From positions 1 to 47,897 of the forward strand of contig CANJQU010000021.1 of NCBI GenBank assembly GCA_947476485.1: 47,897 bases of DNA, given 5' to 3'. Below are positions 35,218 to 41,793 of this stretch, piece by piece. The position numbers were made by a program, and so were the translations under genes. Position 1 is the first letter of the stretch. The number at the start of each line of letters is the position of its first letter. The notes under the pieces are model-generated. The model was not told the DNA's origin, searched no databases, and was given only the letters and a program-made list of their open reading frames with translations. This DNA comes from Chitinophagaceae bacterium. Its GTDB lineage: Bacteria > Bacteroidota > Bacteroidia > Chitinophagales > Chitinophagaceae.

Positions 35218-35362
35218 ATGTATAAAATAGGGTTTGAAATACGGCTGTTACGAATGTCAGCAAAGGGCATTCGGCAACAGCAATATGAGTCATTCTCCGA
35301 ACTGAATTTTTCAACCCGGAATTGATGTTCATTACGTCTAGTCTCCCGCAGTAATCCTCTAA

Positions 35363-36178
35363 CTATATCCTCCTCGGTGCCACATAATACGTCCCACCTC
35401 TCGGGCTGGGACGATGGTTGGGGTTTCCAAAGGTATAGCTGAGCAAAAAAGCGCAATTGGTAATCTGCTGCGCATGTTGCAGGTCGTAATTATATGCGTT
35501 GCCACGGCTGTCATTCATGGTCGCCTGGAAGGAATAAGGTTTGGACTTGTTCAACTGTATGGAGCACATAAATCCTACCCTGAACCTGGGTGCAGATGCA
35601 AACGGCTGATAGCTTACGCCGATATCAGCTGTGGTCATGATGTTTGCGGAAGACGAAGCGCCCGGATCGGGGAAATGAGTAGTTATGGTATCCCCGGTAA
35701 TCGTTGCGCCAGGGCCTGCTGATACACCCGCCGTGGCTTCAGAGATCGTTAATATCCCTACCGACAGCCCTGCATAAAGATCACCCTTGCATCCACTTTT
35801 AGCAGCAAATTCCTTCCCGAAATGGACGGGGACGGCAAAGCCCGCGTACCGGTTCACCCAATGTACCTGGTATGGCTGGCCAATAAGCGTTGACACCTCA
35901 TTGCGTCCGCTAACACTCGTTCTGAATGTACTGTACCTTAAACCTGCTTTAATGAAATACTGATCATTAAGGTAGAACTTATTGGTAAACTCTAACCCCA
36001 GGTTGAACTTTCTGTTTTGAAGATTGAATAGCCCTGATCTCACAACATCATTACTCTTTGTAATGGTGTTATTCCCTGATAGGGATAAGGTAGGGTTCCA
36101 TGCAAACGAAGATACCGGAGAAAGAACAAGTCCCAAAAATACAAGGAGTGATAAACGAATTTTGTCAGCTCTTATCAT
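35363..36178 (-). CDS. Outer-membrane beta-barrel protein, 271 aa
   Basis: A signal peptide (LSLLVFLGLVLSPVSSFA) precedes repeating amphipathic beta-strands such as FNLGLEFTNKFYL, IKAGLRYSTFRTS and a C-terminal CAFLLSYTFGN. The form is that of a small PorT-like barrel of Bacteroidota. Cysteines are few. A short basic tail (RGGTYYVAPRRI) follows the last strand. No ligand-binding motif was found. Family assignment is by architecture. Confidence 0.8.
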   Translation of the reverse strand: MIRADKIRLSLLVFLGLVLSPVSSFAWNPTLSLSGNNTITKSNDVVRSGLFNLQNRKFNLGLEFTNKFYLNDQYFIKAGLRYSTFRTSVSGRNEVSTLIGQPYQVHWVNRYAGFAVPVHFGKEFAAKSGCKGDLYAGLSVGILTISEATAGVSAGPGATITGDTITTHFPDPGASSSANIMTTADIGVSYQPFASAPRFRVGFMCSIQLNKSKPYSFQATMNDSRGNAYNYDLQHAQQITNCAFLLSYTFGNPNHRPSPRGGTYYVAPRRI

Positions 36179-36380
36179 GATGGCAATTTGAAATTAATTA
36201 AGACAATTATAACCCAAAATGTTCCTGCATAATTGAAACGATTAAACTATTTGTTTATTGCCCTCACCTTTAAGCAGTGCTCATTTGAATAAGTCATTTC
36301 CCGGATTTTCTTTATAATACACTATAAATGAGCCATTGACCGCTCATCTGCAAGACGCCCTGAAACCTGTTAACGAAAAA

Positions 36381-36411
36381 AATGCCTTCCATGTAATGAT
36401 CGGAAGGCATT
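36381..36411 (-). terminator. Intrinsic terminator after the DUF6600-type gene
   Basis: AATGCCTTCC (36381-36390) pairs with GGAAGGCATT (36402-36411), 10 bp. On the minus strand it is followed by a T-run (complement of the A-run 36376-36382). Confidence 0.9.
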
Positions 36412-36433
36412 GTCTTATAGATTGAAATCAGTT

Positions 36434-37615
36434 TTACTTCCTGACCGGCTGTGCCGGAGCTGGTCTTGGCTGAGGTTGTGGCTGTTGCGGCCGGGGCTGC
36501 TGAGGTTGTGGTTGCTGCGGGCGCGGTTGTGGTTGTGGCTGCGGATTGCTGCGCGGCTGGCCACCAGGTTGCTGGCGTGGTGCAGGCGCAGGGGCCGGCG
36601 GCGGAGCTGGAGCTGGTTTAGGCGGCTGCGGCACAGACCGGTTCACATCCCATTCATACGGACGGCTGTCATTTTTCTTTTTCACAGGTTGCGGCTCGGC
36701 AGTCTCATTGATATGTGTCCCTACAGCATCATTATGAGCATTTGTTTTTGGGATATCCTCTTTGAAAGGAGGTGTGCTTGTCTGTGCGGTGTTCACCGGC
36801 TGTGCGCTCTTTATAGGCTGTGGTGCGCTCACCACATTTGGTGGTGCCGGCCGCTGGCCGTTTACATTCGCAGCCGGCCTGATCTCTGCAGGGCGGTACA
36901 TCTTCACGACGTAATTATGTACAGACGTTTTATGACTTGTGCCGTTTGTGAGATCATAAACCTCTATCGGCTTGCCGATCACCTTTTCTATCTCATTTTT
37001 ATGCGGCCCAGGGACTATGTGCACGCCATTTGCTGCGTAGGTATTATTTATGATGCTGGTGCGGTGCACGATCTTATTGTTGCCGCGCGGACCATACCAA
37101 TAGCGGTAGTAGCCCCCACTGTAAACGTATTGCGGCGGTATGAATACCCACCAGTCATTAGGGCACATATATTCCATAGAGCCTCCCAGATCATACCCCG
37201 GCCCAAGCGGCGACCAGCCATAGTATCCGTCGCCATAGCGCCAGCATACCCATGCCGGGCCCCAGTTTGTGCCGGGTATCCATATCCAGCCATAGTATGG
37301 ATCAAACGTCCAGCGGCCGTAATGAAAGCAGGCCCAGCCCCATGAGTAATCAGATACCCATGTGTTGCCATATTCGGTCATTACCCAGTGCCCGTTAGTA
37401 TAGTAGGGCCGAAAACTGCCATCCTGGTCAGGTGACCATACGTATCCATATTGCGGATCGTCTATCCACTGGCCATAGGGCGCAAGGTCCTGATAAAAGT
37501 CGTTGTAAGATACGTAGGCATCATACTGGGCATGTGCTTTTACCGGTAATAGACCAAACGAAAAAAAGAGAAAAAGGGACAAAATACTCAACACATGTTT
37601 ACATGTACCTGTCAT
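36434..37615 (-). CDS. DUF6600-type secreted protein with proline-rich tail, 393 aa
   Basis: A signal peptide is followed by a domain of about 150 residues rich in aromatic residues and repeated Y-x-W-x-x motifs (YGQWIDDPQYGYVW, YGRWTFDPYYGWIW, GDGYYGWSPLGPG), as in the DUF6600/FecR-neighbour family. The C-terminal 120 residues are of low complexity, rich in Pro, Gln and Arg (QPRPQQPQPQQPRPQQP), probably a flexible linker or wall-spanning tail. The final residues are PVRK. Envelope function inferred; a strong terminator follows. Confidence 0.88.
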   Translation of the reverse strand: MTGTCKHVLSILSLFLFFSFGLLPVKAHAQYDAYVSYNDFYQDLAPYGQWIDDPQYGYVWSPDQDGSFRPYYTNGHWVMTEYGNTWVSDYSWGWACFHYGRWTFDPYYGWIWIPGTNWGPAWVCWRYGDGYYGWSPLGPGYDLGGSMEYMCPNDWWVFIPPQYVYSGGYYRYWYGPRGNNKIVHRTSIINNTYAANGVHIVPGPHKNEIEKVIGKPIEVYDLTNGTSHKTSVHNYVVKMYRPAEIRPAANVNGQRPAPPNVVSAPQPIKSAQPVNTAQTSTPPFKEDIPKTNAHNDAVGTHINETAEPQPVKKKNDSRPYEWDVNRSVPQPPKPAPAPPPAPAPAPRQQPGGQPRSNPQPQPQPRPQQPQPQQPRPQQPQPQPRPAPAQPVRK

Positions 37616-37721
37616 AATAGATTGTTTTGATGCGCATTACCTGCCGGTGAAAAACTAAGTGTAAATATATGATTAATACCGGAAACTGATATAGAACAAA
37701 ATGCTAAAAACAGTACATAAG

Positions 37722-37751
37722 TAAACCCGGCAACAAGCGCTACCGGGTTTA
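37722..37751 (-). terminator. Terminator-like hairpin after the 40-residue lipoprotein gene
   Basis: TAAACCCGG (37722-37730) pairs with CCGGGTTTA (37743-37751), 9 bp with a 12-nt loop. The A-run at 37748-37755 gives a T-run on the minus strand ahead of the stem; after the stem the minus strand continues CTTATG. It is also suitable for the plus strand only weakly. Confidence 0.6.
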
Positions 37752-37775
37752 AAAAGATATTATACACGCTGGCAC

Positions 37776-37898
37776 TTAGCGGTAGTAGCTATGGAACTTA
37801 TGATGGCGATGCCATGAGCGATGCTTCACCACAGTAATACAAGACGTAAAAACAACCGCTATAATGAGCACAACCGTCACTCTCTGGAGTATCTTCAT
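37776..37898 (-). CDS. 40-residue lipoprotein-like peptide
   Basis: An open frame of 40 codons from ATG at 37898 to TAA at 37776. The N-terminal 19 residues (MKILQRVTVVLIIAVVFTS) form a signal peptide ending in Cys20, a lipobox-like FTSC. The mature part is only 20 residues and is very basic and aromatic (HRSWHRHHKFHSYYR). A terminator-like hairpin follows. Short lipoproteins of this type occur in Bacteroidota, but such a small frame could also be chance. I think it real because the signal, basic tail and hairpin agree. Confidence 0.6.
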   Translation of the reverse strand: MKILQRVTVVLIIAVVFTSCITVVKHRSWHRHHKFHSYYR

Positions 37899-38014
37899 AT
37901 TTGTTCGATGTTTGATTAACGGGAACAAATGGTAGTTCCCGATAGCTTTTCCGGATTAACGTTAACAATATAAGGGGATAAATATAAGACGTTTTGTTGA
38001 AAAATAATTTCCGC

Positions 38015-38045
38015 TTTATTTTGTCATTGCCGCTCATTATCTTTG
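38015..38045 (+). promoter_or_regulatory. Putative promoter of the 2TM-domain gene
   Basis: TTTA (38015-38018), 19 bp, TATCTTTG (38038-38045), an exact -7 box, 21 bp before the ATG at 38067. Confidence 0.6.
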
Positions 38046-38066
38046 CGGAACTTAAACAATTAAGAA

Positions 38067-38318
38067 ATGCCTAAAAAAATAAAACCATCAGGTAAACAAA
38101 TATCAATGCTTGTGCTGCATTGCGTAGTATTCGCTATCGGCACTGCACTTTCATGGATGATGTATGATCCTAAGAACGGGCATTGGGCATACCCCTGGCC
38201 AGCATGGACCACCGCTGCATGGGCTCTGGCTCTGCTGGGTCATTACTGCGTAGTGTACACCAGCTACGAAGACAAAGGCTACAAAACATACCGTAACCAG
38301 CAGGGATACGAGAATTAG
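38067..38318 (+). CDS. 2TM domain-containing membrane protein, 83 aa
   Basis: Two hydrophobic segments (about 15-31 and 44-61) with a short loop containing WMMYDPKNGHWAYPWPAW, matching the 2TM-domain family of Bacteroidota. The N-terminus is basic, the C-terminus polar (YEDKGYKTYRNQQGYEN). It is preceded by a good -7 box and followed by a strong terminator, so it forms its own unit. Function unknown. Confidence 0.8.
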   Translation: MPKKIKPSGKQISMLVLHCVVFAIGTALSWMMYDPKNGHWAYPWPAWTTAAWALALLGHYCVVYTSYEDKGYKTYRNQQGYEN

Positions 38319-38356
38319 TTTTCCAACTCAGGTTCGTAACTGTTATCAAATAAATT

Positions 38357-38396
38357 AATGCCTTGTTGCCTCCGCAACGGGGCATTCTCCTTTTTT
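38357..38396 (+). terminator. Intrinsic terminator after the 2TM-domain gene
   Basis: AATGCC-TT-GTTGC (38357-38369) pairs with GCAAC-GG-GGCATT (38374-38386), 13 bp including two G-U pairs, with a CTCC loop. It is followed by CTCCTTTTTT. Confidence 0.9.
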
Positions 38397-38433
38397 AACA
38401 TGGTATTGGTTAGCTATTCGCTTTAAAAAACCA

Positions 38434-38441
38434 TACCTTTG
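38434..38441 (+). promoter_or_regulatory. Putative -7 box of the nusB unit
   Basis: TACCTTTG, an exact TAnnTTTG box, 27 bp before the nusB ATG at 38469. The -33 region has no clear TTTG. Confidence 0.4.
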
Positions 38442-38468
38442 CACCTCCAAAAAAAGGTTCTTTACACA

Positions 38469-39395
38469 ATGATCAGCCGTAGGAATATCCGGGTTAAAGT
38501 AATGCAAACACTCTATTCGCTTGCCACGCTTACCGATGGAGCCCAGGGGAATAAGGAGATAGCAGCTAAGATGCTGAATGAAAAACTTGATCATGTACTA
38601 GACATTTTCACTGTATCTGTACTCTATACCCTTCGGATAGCTCAATATGCCGAGACAGATGCCACGCAGCGGTCAAACAGGTACCTGAAAGTAGCCGAAG
38701 ACCAGAACGTGAACACAAGCATCGCCGACAATGAATTTGTTACGAAGTTGCTGTCCAACGCTTCTCTGACTGAAAAGATAAAGAAAGGCAAGCTGGAAAG
38801 GTTCATAGACGAAGACTGGGTAAAAAATATTTACCACCAACTGGACAAAACCGAGGAATACGCCAACTATATAACTGCAAAGACCCACACTCCGGCGGAA
38901 GACAAGGACATCATCAGGTTCATCTGGGAAAAGCAGGTGCTTACCAGCGAGGGACTGATGAGCCATTTTATGGATGAGCTTCCCGGGTGGGAAGACGACA
39001 GCGAGCTGATCGGCATGCTGATGCAGAACTTCTTCAACGGCAATTCAAAAGTCAACTTCCTGAACCTGCTTTCCGGTGAAAAGAAGGAATATGCACACGA
39101 CCTCCTGATCACTGTCGTAGACAAAGAGCCTTACTGTATGGAGCTCATTGAGCCAAAGCTGAAGAACTGGGATAAGGATCGCGTGGCGCATATAGACCTG
39201 CTATTGCTGCGCATGGGCCTGTGTGAACTCTTATACTTCCCTACTATCCCTACCAAGGTGACCATAAATGAGTATATTGATATTGCCAAACAATACAGCA
39301 CTCCCCAAAGCGGCCAGTTCGTGAACGGGGTTCTGGATAACATTCTTAAGGACCTTCAAAAAGAAAATAAAATAAAGAAGACAGAGCGTGGCTAA
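38469..39395 (+). CDS. nusB: Transcription antitermination factor NusB, long form
   Basis: NusB with NusE binds boxA RNA of rRNA transcripts for antitermination. This protein has 308 residues, about twice the E. coli length. The N-terminus (MISRRNIRVKVMQTLYSLA) and C-terminal half (DRVAHIDLLLLRMGLCELLYFPTIPTKVTINEYIDIAKQYS, GQFVNGVLDNIL) are the conserved NusB fold; a longer middle region is typical of Bacteroidota members. The ATG at 38469 is chosen over 38439 because the latter lies at the promoter box. First gene of nusB-DUF1573-yajC-coaE. Confidence 0.93.
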   Translation: MISRRNIRVKVMQTLYSLATLTDGAQGNKEIAAKMLNEKLDHVLDIFTVSVLYTLRIAQYAETDATQRSNRYLKVAEDQNVNTSIADNEFVTKLLSNASLTEKIKKGKLERFIDEDWVKNIYHQLDKTEEYANYITAKTHTPAEDKDIIRFIWEKQVLTSEGLMSHFMDELPGWEDDSELIGMLMQNFFNGNSKVNFLNLLSGEKKEYAHDLLITVVDKEPYCMELIEPKLKNWDKDRVAHIDLLLLRMGLCELLYFPTIPTKVTINEYIDIAKQYSTPQSGQFVNGVLDNILKDLQKENKIKKTERG

Positions 39396-39505
39396 TGTGC
39401 AGTTCCACCGACCAGCAGGCAGATTGGAAAATATACACCTGTGCAAATTGAGAAACGTACACCCGCAACGACTACAGCCAGATACTAAACTATTAAATAC
39501 TAATA

Positions 39506-39970
39506 ATGAAACGGTTACTTATTATTTCATTGGTTGCCATGGCAGCCTGCAATAATCAGAAAAGCGCCCAGCCTCCGGCTGGCCAGATCCCTATAACATT
39601 AGTGAATAATCCTGCATCAGCTAACGGAATAGACACTGTAGCTGCAGCAAGGAAACCAACCATGGAGTTTACCGATACCGTACATGATTTTGGCACCATC
39701 CATGAACGGGAAATAGTGGAATATGAGTTCTCTTTTACCAACAATGGCAAGACGCCGCTTATCATCAATTCGGCTATAGGCTCATGTGGCTGCACCGTAC
39801 CCAGCTACCCCCACGATCCACTGGAACCCGGAAAGAGCGGCGTTATGAAAGTTACATTTAATTCTGCAGGCAAATCAGGGCACCAGGAAAAATCAGTTAC
39901 CATACATACGAATACGCTGCGTGGGCTGCACACGCTGTTCATTAAAGCAGAGATAGCGAAAGAAAAATAA
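39506..39970 (+). CDS. DUF1573 lipoprotein, 154 aa
   Basis: A signal peptide with the lipobox MAAC (Cys15) is followed by the DUF1573 domain (Ig-like fold): FTDTVHDFGTIHEREIVEYEFSFTNNGKTPLIINSAIGSCGCTVP, then GKSGVMKVTFNS. The CGCT motif is characteristic. It lies between nusB and yajC, a conserved arrangement in Bacteroidota. The function is not established. Confidence 0.9.
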   Translation: MKRLLIISLVAMAACNNQKSAQPPAGQIPITLVNNPASANGIDTVAAARKPTMEFTDTVHDFGTIHEREIVEYEFSFTNNGKTPLIINSAIGSCGCTVPSYPHDPLEPGKSGVMKVTFNSAGKSGHQEKSVTIHTNTLRGLHTLFIKAEIAKEK

Positions 39971-40033
39971 TCTGAACAACAAATTCCAAATCACAAGTAG
40001 CAAACAATTTTTCAAAACAATAATTTAAAAACA

Positions 40034-40405
40034 ATGCATTTCAATCCAGTAATGTTACAGGCTGCAGGAGCAGCGCCAGGTGGTCTTTTCGGACAGGGAG
40101 CAGGACCTTTATTTCTGATGGTAGGTATGTTCGTAGTGATGTACTTTTTCATGATCCGGCCGCAGGCCAAGCGTGCAAAGGAGCAAAAGAAATTTGCCGA
40201 CAGCATGAACTCCGGCGAGCAGATCGTAACCACAGCAGGCATACATGGCCGTATCAACAAGGCTAATGACGACGGAACCCTGCAGATAGAGATCAGCCGC
40301 AGCACCTTTATGACTATCGAGCGTTCGGCTGTGTCCATGGAAATGACTATGGCATTCCGCAAGAAAGCAGATGCTGCAGCTGGTGTTACCACCGCTGCAA
40401 AATAA
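40034..40405 (+). CDS. yajC: Preprotein translocase subunit YajC
   Basis: A small accessory subunit of the SecDF complex. One N-terminal membrane segment (about 26-48, LFLMVGMFVVMYFFMIRPQ) is followed by the conserved RPQAKRAKEQKKF and a small beta-domain with GEQIVTTAGIHGRI. The 123-residue length is usual. It is followed by a C-rich hairpin and then a terminator-like structure before coaE. Confidence 0.93.
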   Translation: MHFNPVMLQAAGAAPGGLFGQGAGPLFLMVGMFVVMYFFMIRPQAKRAKEQKKFADSMNSGEQIVTTAGIHGRINKANDDGTLQIEISRSTFMTIERSAVSMEMTMAFRKKADAAAGVTTAAK

Positions 40406-40408
40406 AAA

Positions 40409-40491
40409 CCCCCTCCCCCCTAAAGGGGAGTCATGAATGTTGCCTGGGTTGAAACTTTCAGCTAAAATCGCAACATCAGGCAGATTTTTTT
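40409..40491 (+). terminator. Extragenic repeat copy B with a terminator-like hairpin after yajC
   Basis: CTCCCC (40413-40418) and GGGGAG (40425-40430) form a short hairpin. Then TGCCTG (40441-40446) with GTTG (40448-40451) pairs with CAAC (40471-40474) and CAGGCA (40477-40482), followed by GATTTTTTT. The first part and the GGTTGAAACTTTCAGC-like part resemble the element at 5016-5070, so a dispersed repeat seems to serve as terminator here. Confidence 0.6.
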
Positions 40492-40510
40492 AGCGTATCT
40501 TATATAACCT

Positions 40511-41101
40511 ATGTTGAAAGTAGGTATTACAGGAGGGATTGGCTCCGGAAAGTCAGTTGTATGCCGGGTGTTCCACACACTCGGCATACCTGTATTTAAT
40601 GCCGACGATACTGCCCGCTATCTTATGGAAAATGATCCTGCGCTGATGCAAAGCGTCCGCGATCTGCTGGGCGATGATGTTTACGCCCACGGCAAACTAG
40701 ACCGCACCAGGGTATCCTCTCTTATATTTCAGGAGCCCGAAAAATTACGAATGCTGAATGCGTTAGTGCATCCCGCCACCATCCGTTATGCCAATGAATG
40801 GTTTGCGCATCAACGATCTCCCTATGTCGTAAAGGAAGCCGCCATATTCTTTGAGAGCGGCAGCTACAAGGAAATGGATGTGATGATCGGCGTGTTTGCA
40901 CCGGTTGAGCTACGCATAGAACGAGCCGTGAAGCGCAACACAGTGAGCCGCGAAAAAATACTTTCCATCATTGCGCAGCAAATGAACGAAGACGAAAAAA
41001 TGAAACGCTGCGACCACGTGATAATCAACGATGATTTTACTGCAATTCTGCCGCAAGTGCTGGCTTTAAATGAGCGGCTTCTATCTATGTCCGTAAATTA
41101 A
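40511..41101 (+). CDS. coaE: Dephospho-CoA kinase
   Basis: Phosphorylates the 3'-OH of dephospho-CoA, the last step of coenzyme A synthesis. The P-loop is GGIGSGKS (8-15), followed by FHTLGIPVFNADDTAR with the conserved Asp, then HPATIRYANEWF, and the CoA-domain residues VKEAAIFFESGSYKEMDVMIGV. The length of 196 is typical. It ends one base before the first base of the convergent toxin gene, so the two stop codons touch. Confidence 0.96.
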   Translation: MLKVGITGGIGSGKSVVCRVFHTLGIPVFNADDTARYLMENDPALMQSVRDLLGDDVYAHGKLDRTRVSSLIFQEPEKLRMLNALVHPATIRYANEWFAHQRSPYVVKEAAIFFESGSYKEMDVMIGVFAPVELRIERAVKRNTVSREKILSIIAQQMNEDEKMKRCDHVIINDDFTAILPQVLALNERLLSMSVN

Positions 41102-41557
41102 TCACTCTCCTGCTTCCTGACAGGCTCTGTTTATCAATTCATCAGACACACGAAAATTAGTGCGTCTTATTTTTTCAAGTAATGGTTTTATGGAAGTGAT
41201 CACGCCCATTAATTTAGCTTTTATTATCAGACCAATTGTTCCAGTGATGTCCAACCCGAGATTTACTGCAACCTTCCTTGCTTTGTGGTCATCAAGAATA
41301 ATCAGGCAGCCAGGCATTTCTATGGCCAAAGCAATGGCGCTGGCTTCACCCGCATCAACTTGCATTGTTAAGATTTGTTGATAATGAAAATCTGATGCAG
41401 ACCTTATCTCAACCCAAAAGGGAAGTTCGTGTCCAAACTCAACCGCTATCTCCGGCGTAGTAGTAACTATCTGAAAAATATTATGGAGCAGATCCAGTTC
41501 GCCGATGTTGTCAAGAATTATGAAACAACTGGCATCAGAGATAACTGTTTCATGCAT
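41102..41557 (-). CDS. DUF3368-type PIN-domain toxin, 151 aa
   Basis: A PIN-like RNase fold: VISDASCFIILDNIGEL at the start (Asp8), TPEIAVEFG (Glu36 or Glu40), DAGEASAIALA (Glu71) and LIILDDHKARKVA (Asp89/Asp90), together the acidic metal site of the DUF3368 family. The ATG at 41557 overlaps the antitoxin's 3' end by 8 bp, a typical toxin-antitoxin coupling. It probably cleaves RNA when freed from the antitoxin. Its stop codon directly abuts that of coaE. A longer frame to 41608 is unlikely. Confidence 0.88.
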   Translation of the reverse strand: MHETVISDASCFIILDNIGELDLLHNIFQIVTTTPEIAVEFGHELPFWVEIRSASDFHYQQILTMQVDAGEASAIALAIEMPGCLIILDDHKARKVAVNLGLDITGTIGLIIKAKLMGVITSIKPLLEKIRRTNFRVSDELINRACQEAGE

Positions 41558-41777
41558 TTTTGACATCTCTCGACAGATCTGAAGCGGGGTAGTTAAAAAT
41601 TGAAACACCGTATTTACCTAACAATTCAGCAAAGGTGCGTTTAGTGAGACCAACTAAGTCTGCCGCCTGACCGAGGGATAGTTTACCATCCTCGTAAAGC
41701 TTTGAGGCAAGAATCATTGTTATCTCACCCTCTCCCATGTCTAATGTTTCGGGCAAATGAAGTGTGACCGTTTTCAT
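41550..41777 (-). CDS. UPF0175-type antitoxin, 75 aa
   Basis: A small helix-turn-helix-like protein with MKTVTLHLPETLDMGEGEI and LSLGQAADLVGLTKRTFAELLGKYGV, the form of the UPF0175 antitoxins that are paired with DUF3368 toxins. It would bind the toxin and its own operator. It overlaps the toxin gene by 8 bp. An exact -7 box TAACTTTG lies 4 bases before its ATG, so it may be transcribed without a leader; alternatively it is read from ccmF, which ends 16 bp upstream. Confidence 0.88.
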   Translation of the reverse strand: MKTVTLHLPETLDMGEGEITMILASKLYEDGKLSLGQAADLVGLTKRTFAELLGKYGVSIFNYPASDLSRDVKNA

Positions 41778-41781
41778 ACTG

Positions 41782-41789
41782 CAAAGTTA
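41782..41789 (-). promoter_or_regulatory. Putative -7 box of the toxin-antitoxin operon
   Basis: TAACTTTG on the minus strand (41789-41782), 4 bases before the antitoxin ATG. A transcript from here would be leaderless. No good -33 box at 19-21 bp. Confidence 0.4.
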
Positions 41790-41793
41790 GCTA

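Noticed and set aside
36410-37345. Open frame of 311 codons on the plus strand opposite the DUF6600-type gene
   Set aside because: Rich in Arg, Leu and Trp from the reverse of proline-rich codons; no start context or domain.
37798-38037. 79-codon frame on the minus strand near the 40-residue peptide
   Set aside because: It lacks a signal or domain, and the 40-codon frame overlapping it has a complete lipoprotein signal.
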